Shown here: piece after piece, positions 10,298 to 19,223 of the stretch
How positions within the stretch are numbered: the first letter of the stretch is position 1
Layout: the number at the start of each line of letters is the position of its first letter
Origin: an uncultured Caryophanales bacterium
GTDB taxonomy: Bacteria; Bacillota_I; Bacilli_A; RFN20; CAG-826
Length of the DNA stretch: 41,440 bases
Direction: 5' to 3'
NCBI GenBank assembly: GCA_937873795.1
Contig: CALMWE010000303.1
Span: 1-41,440 of the forward strand
Program-made: the position numbers and the translations under genes
The notes under the pieces: generated by a model
Databases searched by the model: none
The model's input: the letters and a program-made list of their open reading frames with translations, nothing else
Told to the model about the DNA's origin: nothing

Positions 10298-11384
10298 AGT
10301 GAAATTGAAAGAGCAAGGTAAGATTTCGCGCTTAACGAATCGGACCTTCCAATTCGACGATAAAGTCGCCTCGAATTTCTATACTGCCAACTACTTCTTG
10401 AAGACCAACGAAATCGTCAAACGCTATGTCCCCGGACACACGGTGACGTTACAATTCTTCCAACGCAAAGATGATGTCATGCTCTGTGGCGTGGATGAAG
10501 CGATTGCCTTAGTCCATACTTTTGCCAAACATCCCGAACAACTTCAAATCTGGGCGCTTCATGATGGCGACATCATCCAAGCCAACGAACCGGTTTTGAA
10601 AATCATCGGCCGTTATGAAGACTTCGGCTTTTTGGAAAGCATGATCGATGGTATTTTGGCTCGCCGCAGCAGCGTTGCCACCAATGTCCGTGAAGTCTTA
10701 AAAGTCGCCAACGGAAAACCTGTGTTCTCAATGGCTGACCGTCAAGACGATTACCATACCCAAGTGGGTGATGGTTATGCGACCTATGTGGCCGGCATCA
10801 ACTGCGTCAGCACCGACGCCCAAGGCGCTTGGTGGGGCGGAAAAGGGATGGGCACGATGCCGCATGCGCTGATTCAAGTGTGTGATGGCGATATCATCAA
10901 AGCCTCTGACTTCTACCATTTGACCTATCCGGATCAAAAAGTCACCGCGCTCATCGACTATAACAACGATGTCGTCGCGGATTCCCTAAAATTGGCCCGT
11001 CATTTAAAGGAAACTTTAGCCGCTGTCCGTATCGACACCAGCAAAGCGTTGATTGACCATTACTTTGATGGCAAAGACACCTCGGGTTTCGATCCTCACG
11101 GCGTCTGCAAAGAACTCGTGTTCGCGCTTCGTGAAGCCCTGGATAAAGAAGGCTTCCATTATGTCAAGATTGTCGTCAGCAGTGGCTTTACCGCCGAAAA
11201 GATTGCCGACTTTGAAAAACATCATACCCCGGTGGATATTTACGGAGTCGGTTCGACCTTCATCACCGTGTGCGTTGGCTTCACCGGCGACCTCGTGATG
11301 CTCGATGGCAAACCGCAGGCTAAAGAAGGCCGCGCGGATTATCCGAATCCTCGTCTTGAAAAAGTTTCTTATCCTATTTACTAG
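10287..11384 (+). CDS. Nicotinate phosphoribosyltransferase family protein
   Basis: SNFYTANYFLKTNEIV, VTLQFFQRKDDVMLCGVDEAIAL, GMGTMPHALIQ, FIDYNND-like and VSSGFTAEKI..YGVGS motifs. Confidence 0.85.
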   Translation: MEIEVKLKEQGKISRLTNRTFQFDDKVASNFYTANYFLKTNEIVKRYVPGHTVTLQFFQRKDDVMLCGVDEAIALVHTFAKHPEQLQIWALHDGDIIQANEPVLKIIGRYEDFGFLESMIDGILARRSSVATNVREVLKVANGKPVFSMADRQDDYHTQVGDGYATYVAGINCVSTDAQGAWWGGKGMGTMPHALIQVCDGDIIKASDFYHLTYPDQKVTALIDYNNDVVADSLKLARHLKETLAAVRIDTSKALIDHYFDGKDTSGFDPHGVCKELVFALREALDKEGFHYVKIVVSSGFTAEKIADFEKHHTPVDIYGVGSTFITVCVGFTGDLVMLDGKPQAKEGRADYPNPRLEKVSYPIY

Positions 11385-11400
11385 ATTTTTTCAGAAAATG

Positions 11401-11430
11401 AGACGCCCGAGAAACTTTCGGGCGTTTTTA
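11401..11430 (+). terminator. Rho-independent terminator
   Basis: ACGCCCGA-gaaact-TCGGGCGT followed by TTTTT. Confidence 0.85.
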
Positions 11431-11472
11431 TTGGCATTTGAAAGCCCTTTTGAAAATGACAATGTAAATGAA

Positions 11473-11502
11473 TTGACACATGAAAAAATTTTCATATATA
11501 AT
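11473..11502 (+). promoter_or_regulatory. Sigma-A type promoter of the CcpA-like gene with embedded cre-like palindrome
   Basis: TTGACA (11473-11478), 18 nt spacer, TATAAT (11497-11502); spacer carries ATGAAAA-AA-TTTTCAT. Confidence 0.8.
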
Positions 11503-11534
11503 GGTGCCGAGGCCATAAACCTAGGAGGAACAGT

Positions 11535-12530
11535 ATGAACAACATGAAAGATCGCGTAACGATCTATGAAGTCGCCAAAGCCAGCGGTTATTCGTTAGCC
11601 ACAGTCTCGCGCGTTATTAACAAACAAAGCAACGTCACCGAAGAAACTCGTAAGAAAGTCGAAGCCACGATTGCCCGGTTAGGCTATAAACCCAGCGCTC
11701 TTGCGCAAGCGTTAGCCACCAACAAAACGACGAACATCGGTATCGTCATTCCCAGTGCCAACTACGTTTACATCGCCAACATGCTCAACGGCATGACCGA
11801 AGTCGCCAAAGCCAAAGGTTACGTTTTAACCTTATTTGTCACGAACCATTCCCGCGAAGACGCTCTCAGCGTCGTGGAAAAGGTCATCACCTCGCACGTC
11901 GATGGCGCGGTCATTTTCGATGATGAACTCGATGTCGAAGATATTAATAAGATCAGCTCGTATCAAGTCCCGGTCGTGGTGGTCAACAACACCATCGTCG
12001 GCGACAAAGTCGCGTCGATCAACTTCGGTTACGAACACAAAATCAAAGAAATCATCAAGAATTACTTCAAATCCGGCGACAAGAAAATGTATTTCTTGCA
12101 CGTTCACAATTCCGGCCGTTTGCTCGAACGCATCGAAAAAGCGTTCATCGAATCGCACTTGGAAGAAAAACGTTCCTATGGCATCTTGAGCTGTGATGAT
12201 TCCTATCGTCAAACCTATCAAGATTTCATCTCGTTCTTCAAGAACACGCATCAAGGTTACTTCTTAGCCTACCGCGACTCCATCGCGATGGCCGTGACCA
12301 ATGCCGCGCTCGACAGTGGTCTTTCCGTCCCGGGCGACGTCGAAGTCCTTTCCATCATCGGCACCAAATATGCCTCGATGGCCCGTCCGCAACTTTCCGC
12401 GATGCACATCGATATGAAACAAGTCGGCATGAAAGCCATGGATATGATGACGGATCTGCTCAATGGCGGACTTGACGAAAAGTCCTTCAAATTCGAAAGC
12501 AACTACCTGCCGCGCGTTTCCACGAAATAG
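11535..12530 (+). CDS. LacI/GalR family transcriptional regulator, CcpA-like
   Basis: N-terminal HTH VTIYEVAKASGYSLATVSRVINKQSNVTEETRKKVEATIARLGYKPSALAQALA plus periplasmic-binding-like domain; SD AGGAGG. Confidence 0.92.
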   Translation: MNNMKDRVTIYEVAKASGYSLATVSRVINKQSNVTEETRKKVEATIARLGYKPSALAQALATNKTTNIGIVIPSANYVYIANMLNGMTEVAKAKGYVLTLFVTNHSREDALSVVEKVITSHVDGAVIFDDELDVEDINKISSYQVPVVVVNNTIVGDKVASINFGYEHKIKEIIKNYFKSGDKKMYFLHVHNSGRLLERIEKAFIESHLEEKRSYGILSCDDSYRQTYQDFISFFKNTHQGYFLAYRDSIAMAVTNAALDSGLSVPGDVEVLSIIGTKYASMARPQLSAMHIDMKQVGMKAMDMMTDLLNGGLDEKSFKFESNYLPRVSTK

Positions 12531-12579
12531 TCGCTTCTTACATTTGTAAAAAAAGGTTTTGTTTGATACACTAGTAATG

Positions 12580-12778
12580 CTTTGAACAAGTCAAGTACCC
12601 TAAATCCAGAGAGTTATGGTTTGGTGCGACATAACACACGGGGAAATACCCTTGGGAGCATCTTCTTAATAGAAGCGGGCTGCGCCGTTATCCGCTCTCG
12701 AGTGGCTTTGAAAATTTCAAGGCAACTAAGGTGGTACCACGTTACATGAGCGTCCTTAGCCAAGGGCGCTTTTTATTT
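12580..12778 (+). promoter_or_regulatory. T-box riboswitch (tyrS leader)
   Basis: AAGGTGGTACCACG at 12728-12741 then terminator GCGTCCTTagccAAGGGCGCTTTTT; candidate TAC specifier in GGGGAAATACCC. Confidence 0.9.
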
Positions 12779-12794
12779 AGGAGGAAAAAAACGT

Positions 12795-14048
12795 ATGGAA
12801 AACATCATTGACGAACTGAACTGGCGGGGACTGATCAAAGATTATTCGGACCAAGCCTTGATTCGCGACTTATTCAGCACACCCAATACCATTTATTGCG
12901 GTTTTGACCCCAGCGCCAAAAGCATGCACATCGGCAACTTCGTGATGATTGCCATTTTGATGCGTTTACAAAAAGCCGGACACCGCGTCATTGCCGTCGT
13001 CGGCGGGGGCACCGGGATGATCGGCGATCCCAGCGGAAAATCCAAGGAAAGAAACCTTTTGGACGATGAAAGCATCAAGGCCAACACCGAATCCATCCGC
13101 GCCCAACTCGGCCGCTTCATCGACCTAAAAGACCCCAAAAAGGGCATCTTGGTCAACAACTATGATTGGCTCAGCAAGCTTTCGATGATCGATTATTTAA
13201 GAGACTACGGCAAGTTCTTCCCGATCAACTACATGTTGGCGAAAGATATCGTTGCTTCGCGTCTGGAAGCCGGTATTTCCTACACCGAATTCAGCTACAT
13301 GATCCTTCAATCGATCGATTTCCTGCACCTTCATAAAACCTACGGTTGCAACGTGCAAATCGGCGGTTCCGACCAATGGGGTAATTTAACCTCGGGCTTG
13401 GAACTCATCCGCAAAGTCGAAGGCAACGAAACCAAAGTCGGTGTCATGACCTCCCACCTCATTACCAAAAGCGATGGTAAGAAATTCGGCAAATCCGAAG
13501 ACGGTGCTCTGTTCTTAGACCGTAAGCTCACCTCGCCCTACAAACTCTATCAATACTTCATTAATACCTCCGATGAAGACGCGATCAAATACCTCAAAGT
13601 CTTTACCTTCCTGACCCGCGAAGAAATCGAAGCCATCGCCGTCGCCCACAGTGCCAATCCGGGAGACCGCCTGGCGCAAAAACGCTTGGCCTTTGAAATC
13701 GTCAAGGTCGTCCACGGCGAAGAAGCCGCGGAACGCGCCATCAAGATGACCGAAGCCCTCTTCGCCGGCGACATCCGTGCCTTAAGCGAAGACGAACTTC
13801 AAGATACCCTCGGCAGCCTGAAGAAAGAAGTGGAAGGGGATTCGCCCTTGATTGACCTGCTTGTTTCCATCGGTGCCGCCTCTAGCAAACGCGAAGCCCG
13901 CGAATTCATCACCGGTAACTCCGTGATGATCAACGGCGAAAAAGTCAACGACGTCAACTTCGTCGTCGAAAAGAAGAATGCTTTATACGACCGCTTCAGC
14001 GTGATCCGCCGCGGCAAGAAAAACTACTTCCTCGTCGACCATCGCTAA
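12795..14048 (+). CDS. tyrS: Tyrosyl-tRNA synthetase
   Basis: YCGFDPSAKSMHIGNFV, GGSDQWGNLTSG, KFGKSEDGA; C-terminal S4 domain. Confidence 0.97.
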   Translation: MENIIDELNWRGLIKDYSDQALIRDLFSTPNTIYCGFDPSAKSMHIGNFVMIAILMRLQKAGHRVIAVVGGGTGMIGDPSGKSKERNLLDDESIKANTESIRAQLGRFIDLKDPKKGILVNNYDWLSKLSMIDYLRDYGKFFPINYMLAKDIVASRLEAGISYTEFSYMILQSIDFLHLHKTYGCNVQIGGSDQWGNLTSGLELIRKVEGNETKVGVMTSHLITKSDGKKFGKSEDGALFLDRKLTSPYKLYQYFINTSDEDAIKYLKVFTFLTREEIEAIAVAHSANPGDRLAQKRLAFEIVKVVHGEEAAERAIKMTEALFAGDIRALSEDELQDTLGSLKKEVEGDSPLIDLLVSIGAASSKREAREFITGNSVMINGEKVNDVNFVVEKKNALYDRFSVIRRGKKNYFLVDHR

Positions 14049-14063
14049 ATCAAAGAAAGCAAC

Positions 14064-14092
14064 AAAAAAGCCCGGATAGTCCGGGCTTTTCG
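14064..14092. terminator. Bidirectional terminator between convergent tyrS and rpsD
   Basis: AAAAAAGCCCGGA-tag-TCCGGGCTTTT. Confidence 0.85.
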
Positions 14093-14116
14093 TTTCTGTG
14101 GGGGAGACGGTTTGTC

Positions 14117-14722
14117 TTACAACAAACGGTTGTAGTATTCGACGATTTGGGCTTCGGTGATGTCTTGAGCCAATTCGCCGCGTTCGGGTAAACGAACATA
14201 GACGGCGGACATTTTTTCTTTGTCGGTGCGGACATAACCGAGGGTGCTGGCGACGCCTTCAAGCGAAGCCTTCACGACGACCATGTTTTTCGAACCTTCT
14301 TTGATGGCAACAACATCATTGACGCTGCAGAGGTAGCTCGCGATGTCGACCTTCTTGCCGTTGACGGTAACGTGACCGTGATTGACAAGTTGGCGAGCGG
14401 CCGCGCGGGTTCTGGCAAATCCCATCCGGTAGACTAAGTTGTCTAAGCGGGATTCAAGAATGCGCATGAAGGCGAGACCGGTGACGTCTTTGCTTTCCTT
14501 GGCCATGGCGAACAAACGACGGAATTGACGTTCATTGACACCATATAAGTGGCGCAATTTTTGTTTTTCGATCAATTGTTTTCCATATTCGGAAGGTTTT
14601 CTTTTACGATCGTTTCCGTGTTGGCCAGGACCGTAAGCACGTTTGGCAAGTTCCTTCCCCGTTTCGAGGGTGGAGAAGCCAAGGTGACGTGAACGTTTCC
14701 AGCTGGATCCAGTGTATCTCAT
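14117..14722 (-). CDS. rpsD: 30S ribosomal protein S4
   Basis: MRYTGSSWKRSRHLGFSTLETGKELAKRAYGPGQHG; S4 RNA-binding domain; start trimmed from ORF track. Confidence 0.97.
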   Translation of the reverse strand: MRYTGSSWKRSRHLGFSTLETGKELAKRAYGPGQHGNDRKRKPSEYGKQLIEKQKLRHLYGVNERQFRRLFAMAKESKDVTGLAFMRILESRLDNLVYRMGFARTRAAARQLVNHGHVTVNGKKVDIASYLCSVNDVVAIKEGSKNMVVVKASLEGVASTLGYVRTDKEKMSAVYVRLPERGELAQDITEAQIVEYYNRLL

Positions 14723-14917
14723 GATATTTTCCTCCTTTTCTTTATTCGCAAAATAAAGCAATAGGTGCAAACCCCTAACTCCGGGTGTTCAGATCATTAT
14801 TTCACCATTGAGCATCGGTTACTTTAAGCCACAGGTTTCTGAACGTCGGACGAGCCGTGTTTACATGCTGCATTTACATGCAGTAACAAATATATCGGCT
14901 TTCGCCCCATAAGTCAA
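14723..14917 (-). promoter_or_regulatory. Long rpsD 5' leader with sigma-A type promoter; candidate S4 autoregulatory leader
   Basis: Minus-strand TTGACT (14912-14917), 17 nt spacer, TATATT (14889-14894), about 160 nt from the -10 box to the rpsD ATG. Confidence 0.55.
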
Positions 14918-15078
14918 ATAAAACCATCCTTTCAGGATAAGTTTTTCCGGTTGGCCGAAAACTAGTAGAGATTTAGTAGCTATCAAGCCGGTTTTGAAAA
15001 AACAAGTCAATTTGCCTTAAGGCAATTTACACGCGGATGATTTATGTTATACTAATTTTTAATGAAAGGGCACTCTCC

Positions 15079-16827
15079 ATGATCTTGATTACACTGTTTG
15101 ATTTTACGCCCGGAAATATTATCCTCATCGTTGTCCTCGGAGCCTTCGTGCTTTTTGATATTTATTATTTGCTCACCCGCTTCGTCTTAACCACCCGGAA
15201 ATATCGCCGGTTAACCCGCGAACTTGAAAAGAAATATGAATATTTGCATGCCCTTTTGATCGGCCAAGACGGCCAATACATCAAACGCATCGAAATCATT
15301 TCCCGCAGCAACCTGCTCTACGTCGAAATCCATGAAACTTTTTTCAAACGCCTCAAGGATATCCGCGACAATTACGATAAAAATGCGATTCTCGCCATCA
15401 GCTCGTTGAAAGATATGCTCGCCGCCAAGAAAAAACGCGGATTACGTGATGTCTATGCCAAAAACAAATCGGTCGTTGCCGCGTATGAACAAGCGGTGAA
15501 CGCCCTCAACCGCGACCTCATCAAGGTCATCAAACCCGAAGAAGATTGCCGTCAAGCTTCCCTCGCCCAAAAAGAAGAACTGCGCCGCGTCAAAGAAGAC
15601 TTCCGCAAACACCAATCTGAAATCAAACTGGTCGAAGCTTCGTTCGAAAAAGCCTTTGCCGGTATCGAGAATATTTTCCAAGACTATGAAAGCCATGTCG
15701 AATGCGCCAACTACGAAGAAGCCATGGCGATGCTTCCCAAAGTCACCAAGATTTTGGGCCTTTTGGATAATGTTCTTGTCGATTTACCTTCGCTTTGCGT
15801 CATGGTGCAAACGATTCTTCCTCAAAAAATCGAAAAACTCAAAAACGAATTTGATTCGATGGCCAAGCAAGCCTATCCCTTACATCACTTGATGGTCAAC
15901 GGCGGTATCGATGACATGAAGGTGCAACTTTCGAAAATCGCGCTCCGGATGCAACAATTGGATACCAGCGGCATCGCCGGGGAACTCACCGCGATGAGCG
16001 AACGGATCGATGAATTCTTCCAAAACTTCGACAAAGAACGCGAAGCCCGTACGGTCTTCAATGCCGAATTCGAACCAATTTACAACAACGTCAACGGATT
16101 GCAACAACGCTTCATCCGTTTATCCAACAATCTTCCCTCCGTCAAGAAGATTTATGTGGTCGATCCGATTTACGACAAAAAAGTGGTGGAAATCCAAACC
16201 GACATCAACGCCGTCGGCAACATCAAACGGACGTTGGATACCTTCATCCACTCCGCCACCAAACAACCGTATACGATCCTCGTCAAAAAGATGCATGAAC
16301 TCAAAGAATCCAGCGAAAAAGTCATCATGGCGATGGATGAATTCCAAAACTATCTCAAATCTCTGAAGACCGATTCCGAAGAAGCCTTCAAGCTCATCAA
16401 TACCTATTATGTCCGCTTGAAGACTTCCGAAAAAATCCTTCGCGACCTCAATGTCCCGGCATATTCGGATACCATCGCTCCCAGACTCAAAGAAAGCTAT
16501 GACAGCATCGACGCCATCGACCGCACCCTCAAAGTTCTCCCGATCGATGTCAAAGTCATTAACGAAAATGTGTTGGTATTGACCGAAAAAGGACAAGTCT
16601 TGCTCGATGAAATCGATTCGCAATACAATCTCAGCGTCCTTGCCGAAAATGCCATCGTGTATGTCAACCGCGACCGTCAACACCTCAGCGATATCCAAAA
16701 ACTCGTTTCCCAAAGCGAAGGTATGTTCTATGAAGGCAACTTTGAGAAATCGTATGTCGAGACCGGCAACATTCTCAAAGAAATTCGGCGCCAAGCCCTT
16801 GAGACCAGCGGCCGTAAGAGACCATGA
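15079..16827 (+). CDS. ezrA: Septation ring formation regulator EzrA-like protein
   Basis: N-terminal TM then long coiled-coil rich protein; followed by nifS and thiI as in Bacilli; start trimmed to MILITLFDF. Confidence 0.8.
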   Translation: MILITLFDFTPGNIILIVVLGAFVLFDIYYLLTRFVLTTRKYRRLTRELEKKYEYLHALLIGQDGQYIKRIEIISRSNLLYVEIHETFFKRLKDIRDNYDKNAILAISSLKDMLAAKKKRGLRDVYAKNKSVVAAYEQAVNALNRDLIKVIKPEEDCRQASLAQKEELRRVKEDFRKHQSEIKLVEASFEKAFAGIENIFQDYESHVECANYEEAMAMLPKVTKILGLLDNVLVDLPSLCVMVQTILPQKIEKLKNEFDSMAKQAYPLHHLMVNGGIDDMKVQLSKIALRMQQLDTSGIAGELTAMSERIDEFFQNFDKEREARTVFNAEFEPIYNNVNGLQQRFIRLSNNLPSVKKIYVVDPIYDKKVVEIQTDINAVGNIKRTLDTFIHSATKQPYTILVKKMHELKESSEKVIMAMDEFQNYLKSLKTDSEEAFKLINTYYVRLKTSEKILRDLNVPAYSDTIAPRLKESYDSIDAIDRTLKVLPIDVKVINENVLVLTEKGQVLLDEIDSQYNLSVLAENAIVYVNRDRQHLSDIQKLVSQSEGMFYEGNFEKSYVETGNILKEIRRQALETSGRKRP

Positions 16828-17948
16828 TTTATTTTGATCATGCCGCAACAACTTCCATTGATTCTGAAATTTTGACGTCCTATGTTTCCCTTCTTTCGAA
16901 ACATTTCGCCAATCCTTCAAGCATCCATCACGCCGGGCAGGAAAGTGCCCGGCTTTTAGCGAAAGCTCGTGAGCAAATCCTGACTCAACTGGGCGTCCCC
17001 GAGGATGAATTGATTTTTACTTCGGGTTCGACCGAAGCCATCAATCTCGCGATTAAGGGTTACGCTTTGGCCAATGCCAAACGCGGCAAGCACATGATTA
17101 CGTCCGCGGTGGAACACGCCGCCGTATTGCAGACGTTACTTCAACTCCGTGATCACTTCGGATTCACGCTCACGGTCCTTCCGGTGACGTCGGAGGGTGT
17201 CATTCGTCTCGACGACCTCAAGAAAGCCATGACTTCAGAGACCATCTTGGTCGCCATCATGCGCGTCAATAACGAAGTCGGGTCGATCTTTCCCACCGAT
17301 GAAATCGCCCAAATCGTGCATCAATATCCCAAAGCCGTGTTCTTCTCGGACACGACTCAGGCGATGGGCAAAATCGAAACGAATTTCCAAGCCCTCGACA
17401 TGTTCGTCATGTCCGCCCATAAGATTTACGGGCTTAAAGGCAGCGGGGCCTTGATCAAACGCAAAAATGTCATGCTCTTACCGCTTCTTTCCGGTGGCGG
17501 ACAAGAAGACGATCTCCGCAGCGGAACTTCGGATTTCCCGGTCCATGTGATGTTGGCCAAAGCCTTGCGCTTGGCGTATGCTTCGCAAAAAGCTTCCTAT
17601 GAGACCGCCTTGAAATTAAACCAAGAAGCGCGTCGCATTCTAAAAAGTCGGGATGATGTCGTTATCAATTCCCGCGAATCCGCCTCACCGTTCATTCTCA
17701 ACTTCTCGCTGAGTCAGAAAAAAGCCAGCGTCGTGGTAGAAGCCCTCTCCTTAAAAGGCATCATGGTATCGTCGGTTTCGGCCTGTTCCAGCAGCCAATT
17801 CAAGGAAAGCGATGTGCTGCTTGCCATGGGCGCATCTTCGCAAATCGCCGGCAATACGATCCGCCTCAGTTTCGGTAAAGAAAACACCCTTGAGGAACTC
17901 CATACGTTCTTCGATGAACTCGACGTAATCTTAAAGAAAATCAGGTAA
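16824..17948 (+). CDS. Cysteine desulfurase (NifS/IscS family)
   Basis: MIYFDHAATTSID, FTSGSTEAINLAIKG, SAHKIYGLKGSGAL, SSVSACSSS loop. Confidence 0.93.
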   Translation: MIYFDHAATTSIDSEILTSYVSLLSKHFANPSSIHHAGQESARLLAKAREQILTQLGVPEDELIFTSGSTEAINLAIKGYALANAKRGKHMITSAVEHAAVLQTLLQLRDHFGFTLTVLPVTSEGVIRLDDLKKAMTSETILVAIMRVNNEVGSIFPTDEIAQIVHQYPKAVFFSDTTQAMGKIETNFQALDMFVMSAHKIYGLKGSGALIKRKNVMLLPLLSGGGQEDDLRSGTSDFPVHVMLAKALRLAYASQKASYETALKLNQEARRILKSRDDVVINSRESASPFILNFSLSQKKASVVVEALSLKGIMVSSVSACSSSQFKESDVLLAMGASSQIAGNTIRLSFGKENTLEELHTFFDELDVILKKIR

Positions 17949-17952
17949 CACT

Positions 17953-19140
17953 ATGTATACATACGATCACATCATGGTCCGCTTCGGCGAACTGTCCACC
18001 AAAGGCAAAAACAAAAAAGATTTCATCAAGCAACTCGCCATCAACATCAAGCATGCCTTGAAGTTTGAGCCGCGTCTCAACTTTTTAGTCATGCACGACC
18101 ATATTTACGTCGGTCTTAACGGCGTCGATCCCAATCCGATTCTTGAACGTCTTCAAGATGTTTCGGGGATCCAATCGCTTTCGTTGGTATGCAAGACCGA
18201 AGCCGAAATGGAAAACCTCAAGAAAGTATCCCTTGAGCTTATCCGTCAAGAAAGCGGTCATACCTTCAAAGTCAAAGCGCGCCGCACTGACAAATCGTTC
18301 CCCTTTGTCAGCGACACGATCAACCGTGAAGTGGCGACCAACATCCTTCGGAACACCGAGTGGAAAGTCAATGTCCATGAACCGGATATCCTTTTATCCA
18401 TCGAAATCCGGCTTGAAGCCGCGTATATTTTCACCAAAACCGTTCTCGGCGCCGGAGGTTATCCGCTTGGCATTGCCGGAAAAGTGATGACCATGGTCAG
18501 CGGTGGCATCGATTCGCCCGTCGCCGCGTATTTATTGATGCGCCGCGGGATCACCGTCCAAGCCATCCACTTTGCCAGTCCCCCTTATACTCAAGAAGCG
18601 GTGATCGAGAAAATCAAAGACTTGCTCCATGTCTTGACCCATTACCAAAGCAAAATCCGTCTTTACGTCATACCGTTTACCAAACTTCAAGAAGCCATCT
18701 ACAAGTATTCGGATGAGAGTTACGCCATCACAATCATGCGTCGGATGATGTACCGCATTGCCGAAAAGATGGCCCGCCGTCATCGTTGCTTGGCTTTAGC
18801 CAACGGCGAATCCGTCGGCCAAGTTGCCAGCCAAACGCTCAATTCGATGGCGGTCATCAACGAAGTCGTCCGTCTCCCGGTCCTTCGCCCGTTAGCGACG
18901 ACCGATAAAATCGAAATCATTAAAACCGCGCGCAAAATCAAAACCTACGAGATTTCCATCCGTCCGTTTGAGGATTGCTGCACGATTTTTACCCCGGTTA
19001 ATCCCAAAACGATGCCCAAATTAGACGAAGTTTTGGCCATCGAAGCCAAGTTCGATTATGCTACCCTCGTCGATGAATGCGTGGCTGAAGCGGAGTCCTA
19101 TTTCTTGTCCTCCGACGACCAAAACGAGGATTTCTTCTAA
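17953..19140 (+). CDS. thiI: tRNA 4-thiouridine synthetase ThiI
   Basis: VRFGELSTKGKNKKDF, THUMP-type domain, MVSGGIDSPVAAYLLMRRG PP-loop. Confidence 0.95.
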   Translation: MYTYDHIMVRFGELSTKGKNKKDFIKQLAINIKHALKFEPRLNFLVMHDHIYVGLNGVDPNPILERLQDVSGIQSLSLVCKTEAEMENLKKVSLELIRQESGHTFKVKARRTDKSFPFVSDTINREVATNILRNTEWKVNVHEPDILLSIEIRLEAAYIFTKTVLGAGGYPLGIAGKVMTMVSGGIDSPVAAYLLMRRGITVQAIHFASPPYTQEAVIEKIKDLLHVLTHYQSKIRLYVIPFTKLQEAIYKYSDESYAITIMRRMMYRIAEKMARRHRCLALANGESVGQVASQTLNSMAVINEVVRLPVLRPLATTDKIEIIKTARKIKTYEISIRPFEDCCTIFTPVNPKTMPKLDEVLAIEAKFDYATLVDECVAEAESYFLSSDDQNEDFF

Positions 19141-19223
19141 TCTTTTCAACTTTTTCCTTTGGAAACATAGACAAGCCCCCTTTTTTTGGTCTAGAATAAC
19201 CGTGTAAGTTTGAGGGCAACCGG

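Noticed and set aside
16120-16920. 266-aa minus-strand ORF opposite ezrA
   Set aside because: Overlaps a well-supported coding gene; arises from codon bias on the other strand.
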